From the NCBI RefSeq assembly GCF_014647055.1, contig NZ_BMOL01000006.1, forward strand, positions 124,001-188,000: a stretch of 64,000 bases of DNA, written 5' to 3'. Below the pieces are notes generated by a model. That model did no database searches, was not told where the DNA came from, and saw only the letters and a program-made list of their open reading frames with translations. The DNA is from Deinococcus aerolatus. Lineage in GTDB: Bacteria > Deinococcota > Deinococci > Deinococcales > Deinococcaceae. Positions 40,000 to 50,830 of this stretch are shown here, piece after piece. The first letter of the stretch is position 1; every line of letters begins with the position of its first letter. A program made the position numbers and the translations under genes.

Positions 40000-40488
40000 A
40001 TGAAGAACGGACTGTTGTTCACGGCATTGCTGGCTTTCTCGGGATGGAGCGCAGCGGCCCTGCCCAATCCCTGCAAACTCCTGAGCGCCGCCGAAGTTCA
40101 GGGCGTGTACGGCAGCAAGGTCAGGGTAGGCCAGCTGGAAACTGCGGACGGCATGAACAGATGCGAATTCGAGCAGGCCAAAGGTGGTCTGGTGGTGATG
40201 GTGGCCTCCCATAGCATCCTTCAGGGCAAGCCGCTCAAACAGATGGCAGAGGCCTCAGACCTGCCCGGCTTGATCCATGCGGTCCCAAAGCTGGGCGATG
40301 AGGCCTACGCCGGGGCAAGCTCCGTCGTTGCGGTGGAGGGACAGCCCAGTACCTTGACCAGCGGCGTCTCGGTAATTGTTCGCAAGGGCCCGCATATTCT
40401 GATGATGATCAGTCTGGTGAACGGGAAAGGACCCAGCGAGGCCGCACTACTCAGTCTTACGAAGCGGGCGGTCACCCGGTTGCGCTAG
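40000..40488 (+). CDS. Small secreted protein, DUF3558-like
   Basis: 162 aa. Signal peptide MKNGLLFTALLAFSGWSAAA, then PNPCKLLSAAEVQGVYGSKV and, after a short gap, MNRCEFEQAKGGLVVMV. A Cys followed by LLS/T and a second Cys about 30 residues on in a CxF strand is the pattern of DUF3558-type actinobacterial secreted proteins; the similarity is loose. AGGGAGGA precedes the ATG. It sits 23 bases after the ZU5-like protein gene and the two may work together outside the membrane. No catalytic motif seen. The 135 bases after it, to the convergent oxidoreductase, hold no gene. Confidence 0.6.
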   Translation: MKNGLLFTALLAFSGWSAAALPNPCKLLSAAEVQGVYGSKVRVGQLETADGMNRCEFEQAKGGLVVMVASHSILQGKPLKQMAEASDLPGLIHAVPKLGDEAYAGASSVVAVEGQPSTLTSGVSVIVRKGPHILMMISLVNGKGPSEAALLSLTKRAVTRLR

Positions 40489-40623
40489 GGAAGGCCGAAG
40501 CCGTGAAGATTCGGGAGGTCTGCCGGGCAGGCGAGTGAAAATCACGAGGGATGTCGGGACGCTCAAGACCCCGTCGGTGTCTCTACCAAGCGCTGCACAT
40601 CAACCTGACGGTGGACCAGCGCC

Positions 40624-41745
40624 CTACACCTGCAGGTCCAGCCTCCGCACCTCCGTACCGGCAAAGCGTTCGATGCCCAGCGGCGAGACATCGATGAAGG
40701 GGGTCTCACCCGTCGCGATCTGGGCCACCACGCGGCCTATGGCGGCCGCCTGCATGACGCCGTGTCCGGAAAAACCGCAGGCGTTGAGCCAGCCCTCCGC
40801 GCCGGGCATGCGGCCCACCACCGGAAAGCCGTCGGGGGTCAGTTCGTAGTAGCCCCACCAGCTGGCGTTGCGGTCCAGCGCGGCCGCGTCCAGCCACGGC
40901 CAGCGTGTCAGCGCCAGTTCCAGGGTAGGTTCCAACCAGCCCCAGTTCAGGCCCTCCTTCCAGCCGCTGTCCAGCGGGTCCGCCCGTCCGAAGATCAGAC
41001 GCTCTCCTTCCGAGCGCAGGTAGACGCCGCTGCCCAGGTCAAAGGTCATCGGCACCGGGCGGGGCAGCGTCAGCGGGCCAGTGCAAAAGACCATCCGGCG
41101 GGCCGGCTGCACTGGAATGTCCAGGCCAGCCAGCTTCCCCACCTCCCCGGACCACGCCCCCGCCGCGTTCAGCAGCTGCGGGGCCTGATACGGGCCGGCC
41201 GGCGTGTCCACCCGCCAGAGTCCGCCCACGCGCGTGATGGCCGTGACTGGCGTGTCCAGCACCACCTGCGCCCCGGCTTCACGTGCCAGCCGCACGTACT
41301 CGTGGTTGAGGCTGTGGGCGTCCACCTTGCCGTCGGTGGGACAGAAGCTGCAGCCGCCCAGGCCAGCAGTGTCAAAGGTGGCGTACCGCTGCGCCTCATC
41401 GGGGGTCAGGGCCTCCGAAGGAATGCCCAGGCTCTGCTGCAGCGCCACGGCGTCGCGGTGCCCCGGCCAGCCCGCTTCCGGAATCAGCATCAGGTAGCCC
41501 TCGGCGCGGTAGCCGGACGCCGGCATGGCGGCGTACTCCGCGATGCTCTCGCGCGACAGCACAATATTGGTTTCATTGTGGAATTGCGCCCGCACGCCCG
41601 CCACGCTGCGGCCGGTGGAGCCACTGGCCGGGCGGTCTTTGTCCAGCACCACCACCTTCAGGCCGCGCTGCGCCAGACGGTAGGCACTGGCCGCGCCGAT
41701 GATGCCCGCGCCGATCACCACGATGTCGGCGGTCTGTGCGGTCAT
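40624..41745 (-). CDS. FAD-dependent amine/amino acid oxidoreductase (DAO family)
   Basis: 373 aa, similar to sarcosine oxidase beta/glycine oxidase-type enzymes. FAD-binding motif VVIGAGIIGAASAYRLAQRGLKVVVLDKD at 9-37, followed by STGRSVAGVRAQFHNETN, the region that normally surrounds the flavin isoalloxazine. The C-terminus has YYELTPDGFPVVGRMPGAEGWLNACGFSGHGVMQAAAIGRVVA, the second DAO fingerprint. Its ATG overlaps the SDR stop (ATGA 41742-41745). It is the last gene of a run beginning with the 5-oxoprolinase genes, so a small amino acid or imino acid is a likely substrate. Confidence 0.88.
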   Translation of the reverse strand: MTAQTADIVVIGAGIIGAASAYRLAQRGLKVVVLDKDRPASGSTGRSVAGVRAQFHNETNIVLSRESIAEYAAMPASGYRAEGYLMLIPEAGWPGHRDAVALQQSLGIPSEALTPDEAQRYATFDTAGLGGCSFCPTDGKVDAHSLNHEYVRLAREAGAQVVLDTPVTAITRVGGLWRVDTPAGPYQAPQLLNAAGAWSGEVGKLAGLDIPVQPARRMVFCTGPLTLPRPVPMTFDLGSGVYLRSEGERLIFGRADPLDSGWKEGLNWGWLEPTLELALTRWPWLDAAALDRNASWWGYYELTPDGFPVVGRMPGAEGWLNACGFSGHGVMQAAAIGRVVAQIATGETPFIDVSPLGIERFAGTEVRRLDLQV

Positions 41746-42557
41746 TTCAGGTCCGCCTCGATCACCGGAAAACCCTCGACCGGGTACGTGTCCACGTTGG
41801 CTGAGCGCTGCTGCACCAGCACGCCGCCGTCCACGCTGATGAACTGCCCCGTGATGTATGCCGCGTCATCGGACGCCAGGAACAGCGCCGCGCCGGTCAT
41901 GTCCTCAGCCACGCCGTAGCGGCCCAGCGGCACGGTCTTCTCGCGTTCGCGCAGCTGCTCCTCGGTCAGACCGTAGGTGTTGATGAAGCCCGGCACCACA
42001 CCGCAGACGCGAACGCCGTAGGGTGCGAGATCAAGGGCCATCGAGCGGGTCATCGCCTCGATGCCGCCTTTCATCGCGTCGTAGGCCACATTGCCCCGGT
42101 GGGCGCGGGTGGCCCCGCCGGAAGAGGTCGTGAGAATCACGCCGCTGCGTCGCCGCGCCATGATGCGGGCCGCGCGGTGCGAGCACAGGAACACGCTCTT
42201 GAGATTGACCTTCTGGATGTGGTCCCACCAGGCCTCGTCCGCGTCCAGAAAGTGCCGGGTGGTGTCGATCAGGGCGGCGTTGTTGTACAGCACGTCCACG
42301 TAGCCGAACTCAGCCTCGGTGGCGCTGAACATGGCGTCCACCTCAGCGGTGTCAGACACGTCGGCAGGCACCGCCAGGGCCGCGCCGCCCGCCGCCGTGA
42401 TCTCGTCCACCACGGCCTGAACCATCTCGGGCTTGATGTCATTGACGGCGACTTTGGCACCTTCGGAGGCAAAGCGCAGGGCCACGGCCCGCCCGATGCC
42501 GCCGCCTGCGCCGGTGATGAGGACGGTCTTGTTGCTGAAGCGTTGTGGGTTGCTCAT
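41742..42557 (-). CDS. Short-chain dehydrogenase/reductase
   Basis: 271 aa classical SDR. The start MSNPQRFSNK is supported by AGGAGAAGAAAC before the ATG. TGAGGGIGRAVALRF is the nucleotide-binding TGxxxGxG motif, NNAAL corresponds to NNAG, and the catalytic Ser-Tyr-Lys is in TTSSGG ... VAYDAMKGG (YxxxK). DIKPEM after strand 2 has Asp, favouring NAD(H). The end VSVDGGVLVQQ is typical. It lies between PxpBC (53-base gap) and the DAO protein (4-base overlap). Confidence 0.88.
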   Translation of the reverse strand: MSNPQRFSNKTVLITGAGGGIGRAVALRFASEGAKVAVNDIKPEMVQAVVDEITAAGGAALAVPADVSDTAEVDAMFSATEAEFGYVDVLYNNAALIDTTRHFLDADEAWWDHIQKVNLKSVFLCSHRAARIMARRRSGVILTTSSGGATRAHRGNVAYDAMKGGIEAMTRSMALDLAPYGVRVCGVVPGFINTYGLTEEQLREREKTVPLGRYGVAEDMTGAALFLASDDAAYITGQFISVDGGVLVQQRSANVDTYPVEGFPVIEADLK

Positions 42558-42610
42558 GTTTCTTCTCCTGTGGGTGGGGTCTGTTGGGCGTGTGGGGGTG
42601 GTGCTGAGGG

Positions 42611-44164
42611 TTAATTCGGGGCGCCAAGGCACCAGCGCCGCGCCCAGTCCTGCGGTGTGCCAGACAGATCAGGGGTCAGAGACACCAGCTGACCGGGCCG
42701 CAATTGCGCTGCCAGCGGCAGGTCCTCCGGATGCACGACGGCAGGTTTGTGGTAGCCGCCGATGCGCCCCCGGTCCGCCAGCAGGATAATCGGCTCTCCA
42801 GCCGGCGTGACCTGTACCGCGCCGGTCGGCGTGGCCTCGCTGGTCACCTGCCCACCCGGAACTTCGGGGCCGCCCAGACGCAATCCCATGCGGTCTGAGC
42901 CCATCACGCGGAAAGGGGCGCTCCCCAGGGCTTTCAGGGCCTCCAGCGAGGCCTGCGGGCCGGGCCGCAGGCGCAGGGTGACGTGCTGGGGCAGGCCCAA
43001 CGGAAGATTGGCAAACCCCGGGAGAGCGTCCTGCACGCCAGCGACGCCCAGCACGTCGTCTGCACGCAGAGGCCGACCCACCCGGCCGATCAGGTCGGTG
43101 CTGCAACTGCCGAGGAACGGGGTACCCTCGAAGCCGCCCGCCACCGCCAGATACGCCCGCGCGCCGGTCTGGGTGGACGTAAAACGCAAGGCCTCGCCCC
43201 TGCGCAGCCGGAACCCCTGCTGCATCGGATGACCCTGGGGCCGCATTCCAAATCCGGCCACACCCACCACCACGTCACGCAGGGCAGTCAGCACCGGACC
43301 TTTCAGGGTAAGTTCCAGCAGCGGCGCGTCCGGCGGGTTGCCCACCAGCCCGTTGGCGAAGTGGGCCGCGAGCGGGTCCAGCGGGCCGCTGCGGGCCAGA
43401 CCAACATGCGCCTGATGCGGGCGTCCCCCGTCCATCAGCAGGTCCAGCAGGCCGGGCTTCTCCACACGGAAAGCAGGAAGCCGGGGTTCGGTCGGCCACA
43501 GCTCGCGCACGGCAGGCAGGGGCGGCGTCTGACCCTGGGAAGGCCGGAAGCGCACGCGGTCTCCCGGCGCGATCAGAAACGGTTCCACTCGGTTGGGATC
43601 ATAGATGGTGGTCAGCGCCGTTCCCAGCAGGTTCCAGCCCCCCGGTGAGGGCAGCGGGTACACGCAGGTCTGGGCATTGGCGACGGCGACTGCACCCTGC
43701 GGCACACTGGCACGCGGGGTGGAGCGGCGGGGCAACCTGAGCTGTTCGGGAACCTCGCCCAGAAAGGGAAAGCCGGGTGTGAAACCCACCGCGTAGACGT
43801 GGTACTCGGCACCCGAATGCAGGCGGACCACCTCCGACTCGCCAAGGCCAGTGCGGGCAGCCACATCGGACAGATCGGGGCCGTCGTAACGAACAGGCAG
43901 TTCGATCAGGCGGCCTTCAGCGTCCACCGGGTCGTCGAAACTGGCCAGATGCCACGCGGCCCATGCCCGGACTTCTGCCCCAGAGACCCGTGCCTCGTCG
44001 TATTCCACGAACAGGTTGACGTAGCCGGGACCCAGATCGGTGACCCCCGCCAGCAGGTTGGCCCGCAGCGCCCGGTGAAGGGCGTGCAGGCGGGCATTCT
44101 GGTGCAGGTCCAGCTCCTGAGAGAACTGAACGTAGAAGCCGGTGGGCCGGGCAGGGCGACGCAT
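42611..44164 (-). CDS. 5-oxoprolinase subunits B and C fused (PxpBC)
   Basis: 517 aa joining two proteins that are separate in E. coli and B. subtilis (PxpB/KipI and PxpC/KipA). Residues about 1-215 are PxpB: VTDLGPGYVNLFVEYD, HSGAEYHVYAVGFTPGFPFLGEVPEQL, PQGAVAVANAQTCVYPLPSPGGWNLLG. Residues about 225-517 are PxpC: VEKPGLLDLLMDGGRPHQAHVGLARSGPLDPLAAHFANGLVGNP, AYLAVAGGFEGTPFLGS, and the terminal ILLADRGRIGGYHKPAVV. With PxpA they hydrolyse 5-oxoproline to glutamate using ATP. It starts one base after the PxpA stop, so the operon is tight. Confidence 0.92.
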   Translation of the reverse strand: MRRPARPTGFYVQFSQELDLHQNARLHALHRALRANLLAGVTDLGPGYVNLFVEYDEARVSGAEVRAWAAWHLASFDDPVDAEGRLIELPVRYDGPDLSDVAARTGLGESEVVRLHSGAEYHVYAVGFTPGFPFLGEVPEQLRLPRRSTPRASVPQGAVAVANAQTCVYPLPSPGGWNLLGTALTTIYDPNRVEPFLIAPGDRVRFRPSQGQTPPLPAVRELWPTEPRLPAFRVEKPGLLDLLMDGGRPHQAHVGLARSGPLDPLAAHFANGLVGNPPDAPLLELTLKGPVLTALRDVVVGVAGFGMRPQGHPMQQGFRLRRGEALRFTSTQTGARAYLAVAGGFEGTPFLGSCSTDLIGRVGRPLRADDVLGVAGVQDALPGFANLPLGLPQHVTLRLRPGPQASLEALKALGSAPFRVMGSDRMGLRLGGPEVPGGQVTSEATPTGAVQVTPAGEPIILLADRGRIGGYHKPAVVHPEDLPLAAQLRPGQLVSLTPDLSGTPQDWARRWCLGAPN

Positions 44165-44938
44165 TCAGGCTGGCGCGGCGAAGGTGCGGACCTCCACGCC
44201 CGCAGCCTCCAGCGCGTCCCGGACGGCGCGCGCAATCTGCACGGCGTTGGGGTTGTCGCCGTGGATGCACAGCGAATCCACCTCGAATTCGAAGAAGCCG
44301 CCGTCGATAGCCTCGATGCGCCCCTGGGTGGCCATCATCACGGCGCGGCGGGCGGCCTCAGCGGGATCGTGGATGCTGGAGCCGGGCATGGACCGTGGGG
44401 CCAGCCGTCCGTCTCCCAGGTAGGCGCGTTCTGGAAAGGTTTCCAGCACCACCGGCACGCCGAGCCGGCGGGCCTCGGTTTCCAGCAGCGTGGCCGGCAG
44501 GACCATCAGCGGCAGCGCCGGATCGAAATCGCGGGTGGCCCCGGCAATCGCCGCCGCCGTCGGCGCGTGCGTCCAGGCACGGGTGGACAGCGCGCCGTGT
44601 GCCTTGACGTGTTGCAGCCGTCTCCCAGCAGCCTGCGCCATACCTGCCAGCGCCGAGATCTGGTACAGCGTGTCGGCGTAGACCTGATCGGGGGCCGCCT
44701 CCAGGATTCGCCGTCCGAATCCGGGTAAATCGGGGTAGCTGGGATGGGCCCCCAGGCCCAGCCCATGCAGCCGCGCCAACTCCACCGTCCTCTGCATGGT
44801 CAGCGGGTCACCCGCGTGGAAGCCGCAGGCGACGTTCACGCTGCTCAGCAGGGGAAACAGATGGGCGTCGTCGCCCAGCGTCCAGGCCCCGTAGGACTCG
44901 CCCGCGTCGGCGTTCAGGTCAATGGAGGTGCGGGTCAT
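44165..44938 (-). CDS. pxpA: 5-oxoprolinase subunit A (LamB/YcsF family)
   Basis: 257 aa, normal length. IDLNADAGESYGAWTLGDDAHLFPLLSSVNVACGFHAGDP is the family's N-terminal signature. Further on are LGAHPSYPDLPGFGRR, VKAHGALS, RAYLGDGRLAPRSMPGSSIHDP and ICIHGDNP-like SLCIHGDNPNAVQIA. It supplies the metal-dependent hydrolytic half of 5-oxoprolinase and is the first gene of the pxpA-pxpBC-SDR-DAO run. A -10 TAGCCT lies six bases before the ATG with no ribosome binding site, so its message looks leaderless. Confidence 0.94.
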   Translation of the reverse strand: MTRTSIDLNADAGESYGAWTLGDDAHLFPLLSSVNVACGFHAGDPLTMQRTVELARLHGLGLGAHPSYPDLPGFGRRILEAAPDQVYADTLYQISALAGMAQAAGRRLQHVKAHGALSTRAWTHAPTAAAIAGATRDFDPALPLMVLPATLLETEARRLGVPVVLETFPERAYLGDGRLAPRSMPGSSIHDPAEAARRAVMMATQGRIEAIDGGFFEFEVDSLCIHGDNPNAVQIARAVRDALEAAGVEVRTFAAPA

Positions 44939-44944
44939 ACGGTC

Positions 44945-44950
44945 AGGCTA
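44945..44950 (-). promoter_or_regulatory. -10 element of leaderless pxpA
   Basis: TAGCCT on the minus strand ends exactly six bases before the pxpA ATG (44938-44936). Confidence 0.5.
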
Positions 44951-44976
44951 GCGGAAAAGGACGCCCAAGGGCGCAC

Positions 44977-46173
<1,197 letters not shown>

Positions 46174-46179
46174 ACGGCC

Positions 46180-46261
46180 ATCTTAGGACACCTGGCCTAA
46201 CGGGCGTTCGTTTGAGGGGGACGGACGCTGCACCCTGGGCCGGTGGGGAGGCCGCTAAGCT
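46180..46261. promoter_or_regulatory. Divergent leaderless promoters, PLP lyase and PucR regulator
   Basis: On the minus strand TAAGAT (46185-46180) ends six bases before the lyase ATG. On the plus strand TAAGCT (46256-46261) ends seven bases before the regulator ATG at 46269. Neither start has a ribosome binding site. The whole regulatory space between the two -10 elements is 70 bases. Confidence 0.55.
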
Positions 46262-46268
46262 GTGCCCC

Positions 46269-46973
46269 ATGCTGCCTACCCTGGCCGAATTGCTGACCCT
46301 CCCGGCCTTCGCTGGGGCGGAGGTCAGGAGCGGCCACGCCCGGCTGGGGACACCAGTCACCTGGGTCCACGTCTCCGAGATCAGCGACGCGGCCCGCTTT
46401 CTCAGCGGCGGGGAGCTGCTGCTCAGTACCGGTACCCCGCTGACTGGGAACGACGCCGGCGTCTACATCCGCTCACTGGCAGGCGGCGGGGCGCACGGGC
46501 TGGCACTGGAGCTGGTGCGCGAGGTTCGTGAATTGCCCCAGGCTGCCCTGGAGGCGGCCCGCGAGACCGACTTTCCGCTGATCGTCTTCGGACACGAGGT
46601 CAGTTTTGCGGAGCTGACCCGCGCCGCCCACGCCCGGATTCTCAGGCCGCCCGCCGCCGCCGCCCCGCCGTCCCTGTCTGCCGTGACCGACGCCCTGACC
46701 GAGACGGGCCGCGCTGCGGGCTTCGTGGCCTCGCAGCTGGGCGCGGTGCTGGCCCTGCCGCCGCGCCCGCGCCTGACCCTGCTCGGCACCCTGGAGGCGC
46801 TGCTGGCGTGCAACTTCAACGTGGCCGAGGCGGCCCGCAGCCTGGGCGTACGCCGCCAGACGGTGTACTACCGCCTGGAACAGCTGCGCGCCATGCTGGG
46901 CGAACTTGACGATCCCCGGCGGCAACTGGGCCTGCTGCTGGCGCTGGAGTTGTCGAAAGGCCGGGAAGACTGA
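46269..46973 (+). CDS. PucR-type transcriptional regulator, short form
   Basis: 234 aa. The N-terminal PucR domain (about 5-120) includes TLAELLTLPAFAGAEVRSG, WVHVSEISDAARFLSGGELLLSTG and FPLIVFGHEVSFAELTR. The C-terminal HTH_30 (about 180-215) is LLACNFNVAEAARSLGVRRQTVYYRLEQL. The central GGDEF-like/CdaR region of normal 400-550 aa PucR proteins is missing, and the two domains are joined by an Ala/Pro-rich linker. PucR regulators control purine, proline or amine catabolism; the aminotransferase and semialdehyde dehydrogenase genes directly downstream are natural targets. The long frame upstream of 46269 is not coding. Confidence 0.85.
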   Translation: MLPTLAELLTLPAFAGAEVRSGHARLGTPVTWVHVSEISDAARFLSGGELLLSTGTPLTGNDAGVYIRSLAGGGAHGLALELVREVRELPQAALEAARETDFPLIVFGHEVSFAELTRAAHARILRPPAAAAPPSLSAVTDALTETGRAAGFVASQLGAVLALPPRPRLTLLGTLEALLACNFNVAEAARSLGVRRQTVYYRLEQLRAMLGELDDPRRQLGLLLALELSKGRED

Positions 46974-47029
46974 GAACGCCAGCTTTTGGACACCCTGTCT
47001 CTTGAGTCCGGCGCAATGAAAGGAGGACA

Positions 47030-47095
47030 ATGACAGGCAGCGTTCCGCTTCAATCCTTTGTGTTTCCCTTCTTCCGCCCGGAGGTTCGTCCATGA
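47030..47095 (+). CDS. Putative 21-codon leader peptide before the aminotransferase
   Basis: ATG at 47030 follows AAAGGAGGACA, the strongest ribosome binding site in this gap. The frame is Phe/Pro-rich (LQSFVFPFFRPEVRP at its end) and stops at TGA 47093-47095, overlapping the aminotransferase ATG by ATGA. The site-to-start distance is short (3-4 bases). The aminotransferase has its own GGAGG seven bases before its ATG, so coupling would modulate expression and would not be essential. Confidence 0.45.
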   Translation: MTGSVPLQSFVFPFFRPEVRP

Positions 47096-48465
47096 CCAGC
47101 ACCGAAGAGCGCCCGTCCGTCTCTGAACCTGTCGCCTCTGCCCACGACATCGCGCAGCAGAACCGCGACTACACGATGTTCTCGTGGTCCGTTCAGGGCG
47201 GGCCGCTGCCGCCCGTGATGACCGGGGGCAAGGGCAGTCACTTCTACGACGGCGACGGCCACTCCTGGCTCGATTTTTCCAGCCAGCTGATCAACCTGAA
47301 CATCGGCCACCAGCACCCGCGCATGCTGGAGGCCATCAAGGCGCAGGTGGATACCATGTGCTTTGCCGGGCCTTCCTTCGCCACCGAACCGCGCGGCAAA
47401 CTGGGACAGAAGCTGGCCGAGGTCACCGGGCTGGCCAAGACGTTTTTCACGCTGGGCGGCAGTGAGGCCAACGAGAATGCCATCAAGATCGCCCGGCTGG
47501 TCACGGGCCGCGACAAGATCATCACCCGCTACCGCAGCTACCATGGCGCGACGATGGGCAGCATGACCGCGTCCGGCGATCCGCGCCGCTGGCCGGTGGA
47601 ACCGGGCGTGCCCGGCGTGGTGCGCGTCTTTGACCCGTACTGCTACCGTTGCCCCTTTGGCAAGATCCCGGACTCGTGCGGGCGCGAATGCGTGTCGCAC
47701 ATCGAGGAAGTCATTCAGATGGAGGGGCCGGACAGCATCGCCGCCATCTTGGTGGAGGGCATCACCGGCAGCAACGGCCTGCTGGTGCCGCCCGACGACT
47801 ACTACCCCAAACTGCGCGCCCTGTGCGACAAATACGGCATCCTGCTGATCACCGACGAGGTTATGAGCGGGTTCGGGCGCACCGGCAAATGGCTGGCAAC
47901 GCAGCATTACGGCATCAAACCCGACATCGTGACCTGTGCCAAGGGCCTGACAAGCGGGTACATGCCGCTGGGCGCGTGCATCGTGAGTCAGCCGATTGCC
48001 GATTACTTCGATACGCACATGCTGTGGGGCGGCCTGACCTACAGCGGCCACCCGGTCTGCTGCGCCGCCGCCGTAGAGAACCTGGCCATCTACGAGGACG
48101 AGGGCCTGTTCGAGAACGCGCTGGAGCTGGGCGCGTATCTGGGGCAGCGGCTCGAAGCCATGAAGGCGCGCCACGCCTGCGTGGGCGACGTGCGCTACAA
48201 GGGCCTGTTCTCGGTGCTGGAGCTGGTCAGGGACAAGGCGACGAAAGAACCGCTGGCCCCCTTTAACGGCACATCCCCGGAGATGGGCCAGCTGGCCGCG
48301 TATCTGCGCAGCAAGCACGTCTACGCCTACAGCCGCTTCAACTTCCTGTGGGTCTGCCCGCCGCTGGTGATCACGAAAGAGGAGCTGGACGCCGGCCTGG
48401 ACGTGTACGGGGAGGCGCTGGCTTTGGTGGATCAGGCGATTGCAGGCGGGGTGGCGGCAGACTAG
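47092..48465 (+). CDS. Class III aminotransferase (omega-amino acid type)
   Basis: 457 aa PLP enzyme. GGSEANENAIKIARLVTGRDKIITRYRSYHGATMGSMTASGDPRRWP is the cofactor phosphate and substrate region, ILLITDEVMSGFGRTGKWLA contains the PLP-binding Asp, and the Schiff-base lysine is K284 in CAKGLTSGYMPLGA. This subgroup includes taurine/beta-alanine:pyruvate transaminases. With methylmalonate-semialdehyde dehydrogenase next to it, the likely chemistry is beta-alanine or 3-aminoisobutyrate to malonate- or methylmalonate-semialdehyde, then to acetyl- or propionyl-CoA. Located just after a PucR-type regulator. Confidence 0.88.
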   Translation: MTSTEERPSVSEPVASAHDIAQQNRDYTMFSWSVQGGPLPPVMTGGKGSHFYDGDGHSWLDFSSQLINLNIGHQHPRMLEAIKAQVDTMCFAGPSFATEPRGKLGQKLAEVTGLAKTFFTLGGSEANENAIKIARLVTGRDKIITRYRSYHGATMGSMTASGDPRRWPVEPGVPGVVRVFDPYCYRCPFGKIPDSCGRECVSHIEEVIQMEGPDSIAAILVEGITGSNGLLVPPDDYYPKLRALCDKYGILLITDEVMSGFGRTGKWLATQHYGIKPDIVTCAKGLTSGYMPLGACIVSQPIADYFDTHMLWGGLTYSGHPVCCAAAVENLAIYEDEGLFENALELGAYLGQRLEAMKARHACVGDVRYKGLFSVLELVRDKATKEPLAPFNGTSPEMGQLAAYLRSKHVYAYSRFNFLWVCPPLVITKEELDAGLDVYGEALALVDQAIAGGVAAD

Positions 48466-48578
48466 GGAAATCTAGACCACATCCAGCGCCCTGGTGTTTC
48501 CAGGGCGAACCTTCCAGGGCGAGAAACTGAGTTGCAGGCGTCCGCCCGGCCCACCCCACACAGAACGGAGGCAACACC

Positions 48579-50098
<1,520 letters not shown>

Positions 50099-50102
<4 letters not shown>

Positions 50103-50722
50103 GCAGCGGCAGTCTTCGCCAGCAGCCGCGCTTCTACCAGCGCCGACAGCGCCCGCACCGGAGCCTGCGGATCGGTGGCAAAGTAGCGCGGGCTGGGGTG
50201 CGGGCAATTCACGGTGGGCAGGGGGCGGCGCAGTTGGGGCGACACGAACCGCCAGCCGCCCTGCGCCTTGGCGCCCACCAGCACCACCACCCGCAGGGCC
50301 GGCAGCAGCGTCAGTAGCTCCAGAGTGGCGGGCGCCGCGGCCCGGACCTGCGCGGCCGTGGGGGTCACCACCCCGGCCGCGCTGAGCTGCCACGGCACGA
50401 TATTCCACAGCAAACAGCGTTCGCGCCCGATTCCGGCCAGCCTCAGCAGGCAGCTGAGGTTCTCGGCGGTGCGGTCCGGATTGTCGGGCGAGGCAAACCC
50501 TGTCTGGGCGACTTTTGGCCCCGGCGATTCCAGCAGCAACAGGATCTCGGTGTGAATGCCGCCGCTTCTGGGATCGAAATGGGGCGCGTCCAGCCGCATG
50601 CCCAGCGCCACACTGTCACGGAGCCGCGCCGCAAAGGCCGACAGCGGCGCAATATGGGGCTCCTGCAAGCGGGTGCGGCGGGCGGCCAGGGTTTCGGGGT
50701 CCGCCAGCGTCCGCGTTTGCAC
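50099..50722 (-). CDS. Uracil-DNA glycosylase superfamily protein
   Basis: 207 aa. ILLLLESPGPKVAQTGFASPDNPDRTAENLSCLLRLAGI is the motif I region (GExPG-like, here LESPGP), CLLWNIVPWQLS follows, and VVLVGAKAQGGW plus NCPHPSPRYF (motif III HPSPR) complete a UDG-like core. It may remove uracil or act on another base; no iron-sulfur cysteine set is seen. The start is a GTG with a -10 TAGACT exactly six bases upstream and no ribosome binding site, so a leaderless message decides the start. Its stop overlaps that of mmsA on the other strand. Confidence 0.8.
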
Positions 50723-50728
50723 CGCGTC

Positions 50729-50734
50729 AGTCTA
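50729..50734 (-). promoter_or_regulatory. -10 element of the leaderless UDG-like gene
   Basis: TAGACT on the minus strand is six bases before the GTG (50722-50720), the same hexamer and spacing as at 11275-11280. Confidence 0.5.
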
Positions 50735-50830
50735 GCTTTGCGACGCTGGACGGACCTTCCGTGTTCCTTCAGCTCAGACGAATTGGCCCGGCCGCTGCCC
50801 CCGTGTGCAGCGGGCCGGACCACTGAAGCA

